Source: Deferribacteraceae bacterium UBA6793
GTDB taxonomy: Bacteria > Chrysiogenota > Deferribacteres > Deferribacterales > Geovibrionaceae
NCBI GenBank assembly: GCA_002452405.1
Contig: DKFP01000011.1
Span: 169,763 to 233,762, forward strand
DNA: 64,000 nucleotides
Direction of reading: 5' to 3'
Positions 18,192 to 27,335 of the stretch are shown one piece after another. The notes beneath the pieces are model-generated. The model saw nothing but the letters and a program-made list of their open reading frames with translations, did no database searches and was not told where the DNA came from. The translations under genes and the position numbers were made by a program. Numbering within the stretch: the first letter of the stretch is position 1; the number at the start of each line of letters is the position of its first letter.

Positions 18192-18308
18192 ATGGCTATA
18201 TCAATAACTTCAGTTGAAAACAATATAAGACTTCTACGAGAAAATGGCTATTTAACGAGAATTGACAGTAACAAAGCCGGCAAGTGGAAAGTTCTGAAAA
18301 AAGAATGA
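18192..18308 (+). pseudogene. Short ORF resembling a winged-helix C-terminus (gene remnant or leader peptide)
   Basis: A 38-residue frame (MAISITSVENNIRLLRENG, then YLTRIDSNKAGKWKVLKKE) reads like the final winged helix of Schlafen/RecG-related or Fic proteins. The rest of such a protein is missing. Its stop overlaps the ATG of the NACHT gene by the ATGA pattern, so it may now serve as a leader for coupled translation. It could be a fragment left by recombination at repeat copy A. Confidence 0.5.
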
Positions 18309-21300
18309 CTTTAGTAATAACATTCTTCTCAAAAATACTATTGCAATTATTACCACAACTAGGTGCTGAAGCAGCAATAAAGTACTCTGTCCGTTTCATT
18401 ATCAAAGTGAAAGAAAACGATGTGCTTTTAAAGAACCTTGCCAAGCAATTACTTGATATAGAAGACTTCCCTTCAAGCAACTACATAGAAACCCACTTGA
18501 AACAAGCATTAAAATGCAAAAAGTTCAAACATATCGTCAAAGACCTGATAAATAACCGTGAGCACACTAGAGATAAGATCCTTCATGCAATAAGAGATTC
18601 TTATCCTGAGTTCTTCAGTAATCAAGATAGGCTCATTGATTATATTTTAGCTGTTTTTTTGCAGCAGTATTTGAGGAAGTTTCCTCTCAATCAGGCAATT
18701 CGCAATGCTACAACGCACCACGAATTTAACAGAGTCGAACTTAATTACAAACAGCCTCCTTACCACATCAAGAGGAAACTGACTAGCTATAGAGAGAGCC
18801 TGCAAATGTACAATTGGAATAACTTCCATCTTATAGACTTAATAACAAAGGAAAAAAGAATCGTAATTATTGGAGAAGCAGGAAGCGGTAAAACTCATGA
18901 GCTTGAATATCTTGCAAATGAAGTCAATATTCCGTTCGGCTTTTATCCAAATCTAATTAGGTTACGAGATATTACAGACATAAAGATAGATACTATAATT
19001 AAAGATCCTTATTGGATTTCAGCTCCTGATACAAGAAAAATATTATTATTGGACGGGTACGATGAGCTAAGCCCTGAAAAAAGAGACGACTTCACTATTG
19101 AAATAGAAAAGTACGCACAAGATCACCCTGATATAATTATCGTAATTTCGACCAGACCAAATATGTACGTTGTCAGTGATAACGAAGCATACAGCGGCAG
19201 TATTCAAGGATTTAAAGTATACACCATTCAAAGGCTTTTCTTTTCTGACATTAGAGAAATCTGCAAAAAACGGTTATCGGAAGAAAAAACAGAAAGATTT
19301 TACGAAGAACTCTCACTTAAAGGTTTACTCGATTTATGTACACTTCCCTTCTATACCGTGTCAATAATCGATTACTATAATGAAAACGGCTATCTGCCTG
19401 ACAATAAAAATATATTGTATGCAGCAATTATAGATAAAAAATTTAAATATGATGTAGAACATTACAGAAAACATGAAAAAATAAAATATAAGAATGACAT
19501 CATACAGGCTCTTCAAAAGATTTCCATATGCATGGAACTCAATAGGGTAAATAACTTAAAAGAAAGCAATATGAAGGCATTGCTTACACCAAAAGAGCTT
19601 GGTTTACTTAATTATTTCGGAGGAATATCAAAAAAGCTCCATGAAACTACCGAATATTGGGAATTTGAGCATGCAAACTTAAATGAGTATTTTGCGGCGC
19701 AGGCATTATGCAATCTTCCCTTTAACAGGCTGATTGAAATTATTTCATTTAAAAATAAAATTCTTGTGCCTCAAATGCACAACACAATCAGCTTCCTGGT
19801 CGATGCCTATAGCGATGAATCATTGAGAGAATGGCTGTTGGAAAATTGCCCTGAAATAATTATCTATTCCGACAAAAGCCGTATCGATCCCAAAACCAGA
19901 TTAAACATTGTAATAACGATAATTGAAAAATGTAACGCAAGTTATCGTAAACTATTTACAATAAACCTTAGAGTAAGAAACTTGGTTAATTTCGCAGAAA
20001 AAAGTGAATTACTGAAATATCTTATAAACAAGTACCGTTTTGATTTACCAGAGATAACAAGAGCCAATTATATGATTGCGCTTGCAGAAACCGAAGTTGA
20101 CGAAAACAATAAAGAGTATATTAAACAAATATTGATAAATGAAATTGAAAAGGGATTGACCTTACGTGCTTTATTGACCCTGCTAGATCTTGAGAAAATC
20201 TTATCCAAAAGTGATGTTCATAACATTATTCATAAAATAAAGCATTACGTTGACGATGATATTAAAAGATACTCATACCAATTAATAACAGAACATGACG
20301 CAGCTGATGAAGAAATAGAATACTTGCTCAATGGTCTTGAACACGCCGGTGATTCCTCACTGATTAATGTTCGTTCAGATTTACTCAGCGCTTTGAACAC
20401 AGTTAAGACACTTGATAATATAAAATTGTTACTTGATGCAATTCAAAAGCCAAATAATTTGCAACATTATTATCTTGAAGACACATATAAAGAATTGACC
20501 ACAACTCTCATTAATATTTACAGAACAAACTCGGAAGCGTTTGATGTTGCACTCATTTCATATAAATTTGCTTATAGATTTTATTTTAACTCAGACAAAA
20601 TAAATGATGTTCTCAAATTTTTTGAAGAAACCGGAACAGACAAAAGACTTTTTGAGTCATTTGATGACATGGAAAAACATTGGCTAAAAATTTCCAGATG
20701 TTTTTCAGTTATTGGAACAAAAGAAACAGCTGACTTAATTGTTTCATCATATAAAAACGGTAAAATTCCTTTTCATTACATGGAATTGATTTATAGGCGT
20801 GTTTCCAAAGATAAGCTGTATCTTCTTGAAAATTCGTTAAGCAGAAATTCAGATTTTTTGCATAAATATCGTGAGCCAGTATATCCTGACTATCAAAAAA
20901 GGGAATACGATATGACTATTTCCTTTCTATATAACAAAGCAGAGATAGGGAAAATCATTAAGACCATTTTCACTGAAATAGGTCGCAATAGCATGTCAAG
21001 AGATGAGTTTCTCGAAGAATACTCTACACGGGATTACTATTCTAATTACATTACTCGTATTATCGGTCGAAACGACACAGTTTCTCTAGAAGACTCTATA
21101 GCGCAACTAAACGCTATAGATATTGATGCTTTCAGTAGCAGGGAGGTCTTGCATCTATTAAGTGAAAAAAAAGAACTACCAGATGATATAAAAGCACAAG
21201 CAATTAAATGGGCTGAAAAAGCAATTAGCAAAACAGACTTCAATATAACTAAAAATGAAAACGAATTTATATTTAATGAATTAGACCGCCTCATTTTCAA

Positions 21301-22204
21301 GCTCTTTATCTGTCTTGATTTATCTGCAGACTCAGAAGCCAAATATATACAAATGATAAAAGGTTTGTGCTTTTTTGATTATAGTAACAGGAAAGATAAT
21401 ATTTGTTTTTTTGAATCAAAACTTGGAAAGCAAAGACTTTTAGCAATCATGCAGATGTTACTTGAATCCGAATCCGTTGTTCATGGCTTTACTTTACTGG
21501 AATACGCTGAATATTTTGCAAAAAATCATTACAAAGCTGCATCAGAAACACTGCTTAAACAACTTCTAAGTAGAGTTTGGGATGAATACACAAACGATAG
21601 CCTATTGCATACTATTTTAACTCTACAAAATGGCGACTGTGAACTGGTATTCAGCGCTTATAATAAACTGCCCTCGTACAAAAATGAAATTCTTGGCTAC
21701 TTGGCAAAGAACAGATACTGCCCAATTATTTCAATTCTTGAAGATGAAATTTCTGAGAACAACATGCATGCAGCCTGTTACTCATGTTTCTTCAACATGA
21801 AAAGCGGATTATTGACTATTATTGCCAATTACAGAGAGAACGGAAAACAGCCATGCTCAAATGAAATATTTAAGAATATTTCAGAAATTTCATCGATAGA
21901 ACTAATACCGGAACTGCTGGAACTACTTCAACTTTCGCAGGTCAGGCACAAAAATACTGATTATAGTGTGTTCATTGGTAAACCTGAAATAATAAAGCAG
22001 GCACTGACCAACATATCAAAACAAACAGAAGAAAGTCTTGAAGAAGTTTCTGAGCGTCTAGCCATATTTTTTGATGCCCAGTCGATAAAAGAAGATTGGG
22101 CATGGGTAATGCCTTTTATCGACAATATCACCAGAGAGTTTTATTCTAATTACAATAAGCCAATCTCATGTGTAGATGTGGTAAGTGAAATATTTCAACA
22201 GTAG
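18305..22204 (+). CDS. Giant NACHT/STAND NTPase, predicted antiphage sensor
   Basis: The protein has 1299 residues from ATG 18305; a GTG at 18284 would add 7. The NTPase core has Walker A GEAGSGKT near residues 190-197, Walker B LLLDGYDEL near 246-254 and a sensor-like VISTRPNMYV. This is the NACHT arrangement with extra acidic residues after Walker B. The short N-terminus is helical with one hydrophobic stretch, and no known effector domain is evident. The ~900-residue C-terminus is all helical and probably forms a superhelical sensor. Bacterial NACHT and Avs proteins of this size detect phage proteins and trigger abortive responses; that role here is inference. It stands alone between repeat copies A and B. 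Confidence 0.85.
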   Translation: MTLVITFFSKILLQLLPQLGAEAAIKYSVRFIIKVKENDVLLKNLAKQLLDIEDFPSSNYIETHLKQALKCKKFKHIVKDLINNREHTRDKILHAIRDSYPEFFSNQDRLIDYILAVFLQQYLRKFPLNQAIRNATTHHEFNRVELNYKQPPYHIKRKLTSYRESLQMYNWNNFHLIDLITKEKRIVIIGEAGSGKTHELEYLANEVNIPFGFYPNLIRLRDITDIKIDTIIKDPYWISAPDTRKILLLDGYDELSPEKRDDFTIEIEKYAQDHPDIIIVISTRPNMYVVSDNEAYSGSIQGFKVYTIQRLFFSDIREICKKRLSEEKTERFYEELSLKGLLDLCTLPFYTVSIIDYYNENGYLPDNKNILYAAIIDKKFKYDVEHYRKHEKIKYKNDIIQALQKISICMELNRVNNLKESNMKALLTPKELGLLNYFGGISKKLHETTEYWEFEHANLNEYFAAQALCNLPFNRLIEIISFKNKILVPQMHNTISFLVDAYSDESLREWLLENCPEIIIYSDKSRIDPKTRLNIVITIIEKCNASYRKLFTINLRVRNLVNFAEKSELLKYLINKYRFDLPEITRANYMIALAETEVDENNKEYIKQILINEIEKGLTLRALLTLLDLEKILSKSDVHNIIHKIKHYVDDDIKRYSYQLITEHDAADEEIEYLLNGLEHAGDSSLINVRSDLLSALNTVKTLDNIKLLLDAIQKPNNLQHYYLEDTYKELTTTLINIYRTNSEAFDVALISYKFAYRFYFNSDKINDVLKFFEETGTDKRLFESFDDMEKHWLKISRCFSVIGTKETADLIVSSYKNGKIPFHYMELIYRRVSKDKLYLLENSLSRNSDFLHKYREPVYPDYQKREYDMTISFLYNKAEIGKIIKTIFTEIGRNSMSRDEFLEEYSTRDYYSNYITRIIGRNDTVSLEDSIAQLNAIDIDAFSSREVLHLLSEKKELPDDIKAQAIKWAEKAISKTDFNITKNENEFIFNELDRLIFKLFICLDLSADSEAKYIQMIKGLCFFDYSNRKDNICFFESKLGKQRLLAIMQMLLESESVVHGFTLLEYAEYFAKNHYKAASETLLKQLLSRVWDEYTNDSLLHTILTLQNGDCELVFSAYNKLPSYKNEILGYLAKNRYCPIISILEDEISENNMHAACYSCFFNMKSGLLTIIANYRENGKQPCSNEIFKNISEISSIELIPELLELLQLSQVRHKNTDYSVFIGKPEIIKQALTNISKQTEESLEEVSERLAIFFDAQSIKEDWAWVMPFIDNITREFYSNYNKPISCVDVVSEIFQQ

Positions 22205-22748
22205 CCTCTAATCACACTTTTACTTCAAATTCCGCATTTTTTTAACATGAACCTAATATTGTCGCCAGTTCAATAATTAACGAACTTTAATAAATTGATT
22301 AACGTGATTTAATTAAAAAATTAACGTTGTTATCCACTATTATATACTTCGTATCTTTTCGCAGAATAGAGCATAGCTCATCTCAAAAAATACAACATTG
22401 CATCTGAAAATTTACGATATTCATCCTGTCGTACGATTTGATCTTGTCTTCAATATCTTAATCACTGGAACTGAAATTTAAATATTAGAAAAGTTAGCTT
22501 AGGCTTCTTGTCACGAGAAATATCGGTTGGTTTAAATGTGCAAGATATTTGGCAGATTTTATGAAGTCACTAACGCTTATGATTCAAACTTACATAAATT
22601 AGATTAAGTCATGTCCCGTAAATAAATTTATACAGTATTAATTCACGTTTGTATGGCTTGTCAATTCAACTAAAATATGTAGAAAAAGGACGTTGATTTT
22701 TTTAAATGCAACGACAGTATCTGACGCTTCATCATGGTATAAGTAATT
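22205..22748. other. Noncoding stretch containing repeat copy B
   Basis: This 540-bp AT-rich gap lies between the NACHT gene and the hydrolase/nuclease pair. It holds repeat copy B and, after it, a tail weakly similar to the sequence after copy C (a CTTGTC-type word, then CTGAAATT and ATTA). No gene is supported. Confidence 0.6.
22276..22421 (+). repeat. Island boundary repeat, copy B
   Basis: This second copy of the ~146-bp repeat aligns without gaps to copies A and C, with about 15 differences from A. It lies between the NACHT cassette and the hydrolase/nuclease cassette. Confidence 0.9.
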
Positions 22749-22760
22749 ATGGAGAACCCA

Positions 22761-23996
22761 ATGAAAATAATAATCCATAAAGGTGCGGAAGAGATTGGAG
22801 GAAACTGCATAGAAATTTCAGAAGGCTCAACTAAGATTCTTATCGACTTTGGTAGCCCTCTGAGCAGTAACAGCAAAAATATTTCTATAGACCCATCTGA
22901 TTACGATGCGGTCATTATTTCTCACCCACATCTTGACCACTATGGGATGCTTTCCAAGTCTTTAGCTGAGTGTAGACTTTTTTGCAGCGAACTGACCCAT
23001 TTACTGATTAATACGACAAATCTATTCTCAAATAAAGATATTTTAAACGATGAAGTTGAATTTTTCAGACCAAATCATAGTTTTCAGGTGAATAATTTAA
23101 AGATTACTCCTTTCCTCGTTGATCACTCTTCGGCTGACTCGTTTGCATTTCTGGTTGAGTCCACTCACTGTCGCGTATTTTACACTGGAGACTTCAGAGC
23201 TACTGGGCGAAAAAAGATCTTATTCAACAAAATGCTTAATGATCCCCGTTTAAAAAATATAGACATTATGCTGATTGAAGGAACGGCAATGAACCGGCGT
23301 CCTTCTGACTTCTTATCAGAGTCCAATATCGAGTCATTTTTGTATAAACTTTTTTCGAAGCAGACATCATCCTCTTTCTTAATAGCTTCGTCGCAGAATA
23401 TTGACAGAATTGTAACTCTGTACCGAGCCTGTCTGAAGGCGGATAAAGTTCTTTTGATAGATTTTTATACTGCATGGATATTGAAACTTATGCAAAAAGT
23501 CTCAATATCAGTTCCATATATAAATTGGAAAAACATCGCCGTGATACACAACTTCGGCGGACGATACTACAACATCATCAAAGAGCATGAAGATTTCTTT
23601 GATGGGTTTTTATCTGAAGTTTTTTCAAATAACCATTTAAGAATAGAAGAACTGAGAGATCAACCGAGCAAATATGTTTTTAAGGTTTCATCAAACCATA
23701 TCGCAAAAGTTGCCGACTTAATGAACATTACAGACCCGATTCTGGTATACTCGCAATGGGAAGGATACATAAAAGACGATGTAACTTTGAAAAGCCTGAA
23801 AAATAAATATGACATGAAATACTGCCATACAAGCGGACACGCATTGATTGAAGATATTGAATTATTTCTTAATATCCTACAGCCTGCGAAGGCAATCCCT
23901 ATCCATACAGAAACACCGCATTTATTTAAAAAGATATACGACAAAACTGTAATTTACAGAGACAATGAGGAGATATTGCATGAACCAAATATTTGA
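22761..23996 (+). CDS. Metallo-beta-lactamase/beta-CASP hydrolase (RNase J-like)
   Basis: The protein has 411 residues from ATG 22761; GGAG at 22751 fits this start better than ATG 22749. The metal-binding motif HPHLDH lies near residues 54-59, followed by VDHSS and the ligand in YTGDFRATG. The C-terminal part has beta-CASP features: ASSQNIDRI, TSGHALIED, and PIHTETPH at the end. This family contains RNase J and CPSF-type nucleases that cut RNA or DNA; the substrate here is unknown. The downstream nuclease gene overlaps its 3' end by 17 bp, so the two form a two-gene unit between repeat copies B and C. Confidence 0.85.
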   Translation: MKIIIHKGAEEIGGNCIEISEGSTKILIDFGSPLSSNSKNISIDPSDYDAVIISHPHLDHYGMLSKSLAECRLFCSELTHLLINTTNLFSNKDILNDEVEFFRPNHSFQVNNLKITPFLVDHSSADSFAFLVESTHCRVFYTGDFRATGRKKILFNKMLNDPRLKNIDIMLIEGTAMNRRPSDFLSESNIESFLYKLFSKQTSSSFLIASSQNIDRIVTLYRACLKADKVLLIDFYTAWILKLMQKVSISVPYINWKNIAVIHNFGGRYYNIIKEHEDFFDGFLSEVFSNNHLRIEELRDQPSKYVFKVSSNHIAKVADLMNITDPILVYSQWEGYIKDDVTLKSLKNKYDMKYCHTSGHALIEDIELFLNILQPAKAIPIHTETPHLFKKIYDKTVIYRDNEEILHEPNI

Positions 23997-25338
23997 CAGA
24001 GGACTTTCTGACGATTTCTTTCAAGCTCTTAAGATTGGGCATCTAAAGGGTATTACTGAGCGTATAAAGAATGATCACTCCCTTATGCTTGCTATACGAA
24101 AAGACTATATAAACATATATTACAGAGGCGGCAGCATTCTTAAACTCAGCCGAAAAAAGAACGGATACTATGCCGAATTCAACAAAAACTACATCACAAA
24201 TGATGCCGGTATCCAGCTTCCTGAAAAGCTAAATTCCGAAATAGAAGTTCAAGAATATCTGAATCTTCTGCCACATTTGAAAGATGCCATGGATTTGTAT
24301 TTCGGGCAAGACGGGTATTCCAAACTAGAAAGAGAAATGCAACAGATTATCGTCCGCGAAAATAACTTTACCGAGCTGGCTAACTCTGGAGAATACTTTA
24401 TTGTTGATATAGAATATGCCCGGACAGAGACAAACAGCAGGACTGACATACTTGCATTTAAATGGAATGCGAACAAAAGAAAAACTGCCGAATTAACACT
24501 CTCACTCATCGAATTTAAATACGGTGATTACGCACTCAAAAATAGCTCCGGCATTATGAAACATCTTGATGACATGGAAAAACTCTTAGATGAGAGTTAT
24601 TACGGCATTCTGTGCAATACTGCAAAACTTCAGCTTATCCAACTTCTTGAATTAGGCTTGATTAAAGGCAATATGGATATTCCGGAAATAGATAAAATTA
24701 AAATCACACCCAAGCCGGAGGTCATTTTCGTTTTAGCAAATCACAACCCCAGAAGTGACAAATTGCTTAATGAATTGGCTAAAATCAAAGAGAGCGAATG
24801 CTATGACCTGCGGTTTTATATTTCTAGTTTTTCGGGATATACTATGCATTCAAAAAATATGGTAGATCGAAAGGAAATAATACGTACTTTATCCACAGAG
24901 AATTTGCTCACTCAATTTAAATATTTTCTGGAATCCCCTGTAAGATTTGAAAAGGGTGATATTTGGGGCGGAGCAAATCTCATAATTACTGATGACCTGT
25001 CATCCACAGACCAAAATGATGGGATTAAAGTAGTCAGGACGGAACATGCACAAGAAATTTCAGCTTTATTAATGCAAATAAGAGACCTTACTTATGAGAG
25101 AGGTCTAATTGACTGGGGTAATAAAATTCATTTTTTCTGTAGCCTTGGCAATGCCATAGAAAAATGTTTGGCAGAAAAACCAGATGCTTCGGCAAGATTA
25201 CTCTGTGCATGTATTATTTATGAAGCAAACACAATGCTCGGATTTAATTTCCACATGAAGAATACTAAGTGCAGTAACTACGTAGATACAGTCTTACAGT
25301 TCTATCAGGATGAATGTGTCAACTTATCTTATATATAG
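23980..25338 (+). CDS. Predicted PD-(D/E)XK nuclease, partner of beta-CASP hydrolase
   Basis: The protein has 452 residues from ATG 23980, with GAGGAG just upstream; it starts inside the preceding gene. The middle region fits a PD-(D/E)XK core: a helix with LEREMQQIIVREN, then the catalytic aspartate in RTDILAF and the pair E-F-K in LSLIEFKYGD. The N-terminal ~100 residues and the C-terminal half are of unknown fold. No family was recognised with certainty. The tight coupling with the beta-CASP enzyme suggests a joint nucleic-acid degrading system, presumably antiviral given its location; this is inference. Confidence 0.7.
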   Translation: MNQIFDRGLSDDFFQALKIGHLKGITERIKNDHSLMLAIRKDYINIYYRGGSILKLSRKKNGYYAEFNKNYITNDAGIQLPEKLNSEIEVQEYLNLLPHLKDAMDLYFGQDGYSKLEREMQQIIVRENNFTELANSGEYFIVDIEYARTETNSRTDILAFKWNANKRKTAELTLSLIEFKYGDYALKNSSGIMKHLDDMEKLLDESYYGILCNTAKLQLIQLLELGLIKGNMDIPEIDKIKITPKPEVIFVLANHNPRSDKLLNELAKIKESECYDLRFYISSFSGYTMHSKNMVDRKEIIRTLSTENLLTQFKYFLESPVRFEKGDIWGGANLIITDDLSSTDQNDGIKVVRTEHAQEISALLMQIRDLTYERGLIDWGNKIHFFCSLGNAIEKCLAEKPDASARLLCACIIYEANTMLGFNFHMKNTKCSNYVDTVLQFYQDECVNLSYI

Positions 25339-25434
25339 GTAATCAGAGATGAGACGTTGAGGTAACTTGCTTCAACCTCATCTTTTTATCCAACAATTAA
25401 GAAATGGTATTAGCCTTTACACATTGACTTGATA

Positions 25435-25580
25435 ATTAACAAACTTTAATAAATTGATTAACGAGATTTAATCAAAAAACTAACAGTGTTAAGCACTATT
25501 ATATACTTCGTATGTTTGCGCAGAATAGAGCATCGCGCATCTAAAAAAATACAACATGTCATCTAAAAAATTACGACATT
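25435..25580 (+). repeat. Island boundary repeat, copy C
   Basis: This is the third ungapped copy of the ~146-bp repeat, with about 15 mismatches to copy A by eye. It closes the hydrolase/nuclease cassette. Confidence 0.9.
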
Positions 25581-25610
25581 CTCCTTGTCTGGTGCTGAAA
25601 TTCGAACATT

Positions 25611-25632
25611 AAAAAAGGAGGCCGAAGCCTCC
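25611..25632 (-). terminator. Terminator of the minus-strand HD-protein operon
   Basis: On the minus strand, GGAGGC pairs with GCCTCC around TTCG, followed by six T residues. Confidence 0.85.
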
Positions 25633-25636
25633 TCTC

Positions 25637-25726
25637 TCATTTGCGTTTGTTTCTGTTGCGCAGTATCAACCCAGACCCGATTCCTGCCACACCAACAATC
25701 AGCAGAAAAACAAAAAGGTAATTCAT
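25637..25726 (-). CDS. Tiny single-pass membrane protein (29 residues)
   Basis: Reading the minus strand from ATG 25726 gives MNYLFVFLLIVGVAGIGSGL and then a positive tail, ILRNRNKRK. This is one transmembrane helix with a basic C-terminus, like small phage or toxin-type membrane peptides. A strong GAGGAGG site sits five bases before the start and a terminator lies directly after the stop. It starts 12 bp after the degenerate HD-paralogue gene ends. The strong ribosome site and the terminator argue that it is expressed. It is too short for default gene callers. Confidence 0.65.
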   Translation of the reverse strand: MNYLFVFLLIVGVAGIGSGLILRNRNKRK

Positions 25727-25737
25727 AAATGCCTCCT

Positions 25738-26508
25738 CTATATCTCGAACGCTTCAACCATATCCATTATCCTGACTATCAACTTTGCTTCTAAAGAAGC
25801 CGGCGCAATGTAACCACTTCCATCGCATAAAATGCAGTTCTCCATTTTACGAATGTCACTTTCAGAGAAACCATCTATCAATGATGCTTTTTCAAGAAAT
25901 ATCCTGTGAGATATGTTATCTGCCCCAAAATGCTTTGCATCTTTCGTCAGACGAAACTTGAAACCATTACCACTGTAACAGTGAGATATCCCTACAGCTT
26001 TCATTATTATACCGGACAGGAGGACATTAACGTCTGCTTCAGGTTCTATTTGGGCAATATGAAGGCTCATCTCCATGCTTTTGACAGTTTTAAGCAACAC
26101 GCCACCAGTGAAGTCATAATTTCCAGAAAGACTCGCAGGAGACGAAATAATCTTATTATATAGGGAGCAATCTGACATTACCGCCTCAGTAAGCTTGATA
26201 TGGTTTGATGACGACAAAGTGTCAACCATGTCCCATAACCTGCCGATATTCATTTCAAGCGCATCATTCATCCCTATCCTGATTCTGGATGCAATGATTG
26301 ACTGTTTCCCGTTGATGATTTGCATATCGCCGTCGATACTCACCTCAAGTTGCTTTTGAAAGAGATGTATGTATTTATCAATGTTCCGATGACAATACAC
26401 TACAACCTGACCTTGTGGACCGGAAGCCGTGACCTCAAGTATCTCTTTTCTCTGACGCTGAATAATAGCTGTGTGGAGAATATAGAATTCTCCCAAGTAC
26501 TTTGCCAT
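25738..26508 (-). CDS. Degenerate YhaM-like HD-domain paralogue (predicted pseudoenzyme)
   Basis: The protein has 256 residues and shares its layout with the upstream protein: an N-terminal OB-like region, then an HD-fold region (SSPASLSGNYDFTGGVLLKT aligns with the partner's INSHHAFSGGLFVHT). The metal-binding residues present in the partner are replaced: the H in the first motif by K or T, the HD pair by K-A, and the C-terminal HHSGH by DGSGY. It is therefore probably catalytically dead. It starts 8 bp after its partner's stop, so the two are co-translated and may form a heteromer in which this member is structural or regulatory. Confidence 0.75.
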   Translation of the reverse strand: MAKYLGEFYILHTAIIQRQRKEILEVTASGPQGQVVVYCHRNIDKYIHLFQKQLEVSIDGDMQIINGKQSIIASRIRIGMNDALEMNIGRLWDMVDTLSSSNHIKLTEAVMSDCSLYNKIISSPASLSGNYDFTGGVLLKTVKSMEMSLHIAQIEPEADVNVLLSGIIMKAVGISHCYSGNGFKFRLTKDAKHFGADNISHRIFLEKASLIDGFSESDIRKMENCILCDGSGYIAPASLEAKLIVRIMDMVEAFEI

Positions 26509-26516
26509 GTCACACC

Positions 26517-27323
26517 TTAAAAGTTTAAACTGAGGCTTTCTATACGGTTTATATGTATCGCTTCCGGAGTCACTGGTCTAACTGCTCCAAAAAGATGCCC
26601 TGAGTGATGTGAAAGTATTATATGTTTCAAATTACGGAGTATCTCTTCAGGGAAGTTTATAGAACACCGTGAAATCTCATCGAGTACCTTTGTTCCGAGG
26701 AACAGGTGACCGAACATCTTGTTATCCTCTGAGCGGGTGTAATTGCCCTCTTCTCCGTCATAGGCATATACCTTACCGCGATCGTGCATAAACAAACCTG
26801 TCAGGAAAATATCTCTGTCGAGGTTTGACTGCTTAGTGATTAACGGGAGCATCTCAAATCCCATTTTCATGACTTCAAGTGTATGGACAAATAACCCGCC
26901 ACTGAAAGCGTGGTGGCTGTTTATACTTGCAGGATCTTTTATTATCTTTGACCAGTAAAGCCCATTCTCAAAAAAGCTGTTGATGAGGAACTTGCAATGC
27001 TGGTTATGTATCTCGTCCATGTAATCCATAATGTCCGAGAGATGGTAATTCAGCATATTGCTTTCATCTCGCTCGACTCTGGTAACAGAAACCAGTCTTC
27101 TACCGTTCACGCTGTTGCTTTTGCCATAAATGACAACTTTCTCATTCTCGCTGCATATTTTCGCAACATGGTCAATGTTGTGAAAACAGTTAAAGACATC
27201 ATGCCCGTCCTTGTTTGAAACAGTCAGCTTCAAGAAAGGTCTTTGGTTCTTGTCATGCGCTTCCTGAATGCTTTTAACATCGTATTTGCCACAGATTGTT
27301 TCGGGCTTAGTTTGTGTTACCAT
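26517..27323 (-). CDS. YhaM-like OB-fold/HD-domain phosphohydrolase
   Basis: The protein has 268 residues from ATG 27323; a longer frame upstream runs through the control region and is unlikely. The N-terminal ~100 residues look like an OB fold (PFLKLTVSNKDGHDVFNCF). The HD domain has HHAFSGGLFVHTLEV, the HD pair in FMHDRGKVY, GHLFLG and ILSHHSGH, with the metal ligands in place. YhaM is a 3'-5' exoribonuclease of Firmicutes. This layout suggests an RNA- or nucleotide-degrading phosphohydrolase. It is divergent from a small HTH gene across a 110-bp region with palindromes, which suggests repression by that regulator. Confidence 0.8.
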   Translation of the reverse strand: MVTQTKPETICGKYDVKSIQEAHDKNQRPFLKLTVSNKDGHDVFNCFHNIDHVAKICSENEKVVIYGKSNSVNGRRLVSVTRVERDESNMLNYHLSDIMDYMDEIHNQHCKFLINSFFENGLYWSKIIKDPASINSHHAFSGGLFVHTLEVMKMGFEMLPLITKQSNLDRDIFLTGLFMHDRGKVYAYDGEEGNYTRSEDNKMFGHLFLGTKVLDEISRCSINFPEEILRNLKHIILSHHSGHLFGAVRPVTPEAIHINRIESLSLNF

Positions 27324-27335
27324 ATCGACCTCGCT

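Larger units (their letters stand above)
25339..25636. other. Noncoding stretch with repeat copy C and a terminator
   Basis: About 300 bp follow the nuclease gene. They hold repeat copy C and, near the right end, a minus-strand terminator. Nothing else was seen. Confidence 0.6.

Noticed and set aside
25563..25757. 64-residue minus-strand ORF
   Set aside because: It overlaps repeat copy C, the terminator and the 29-residue gene in another frame; the shorter gene has the strong ribosome site.
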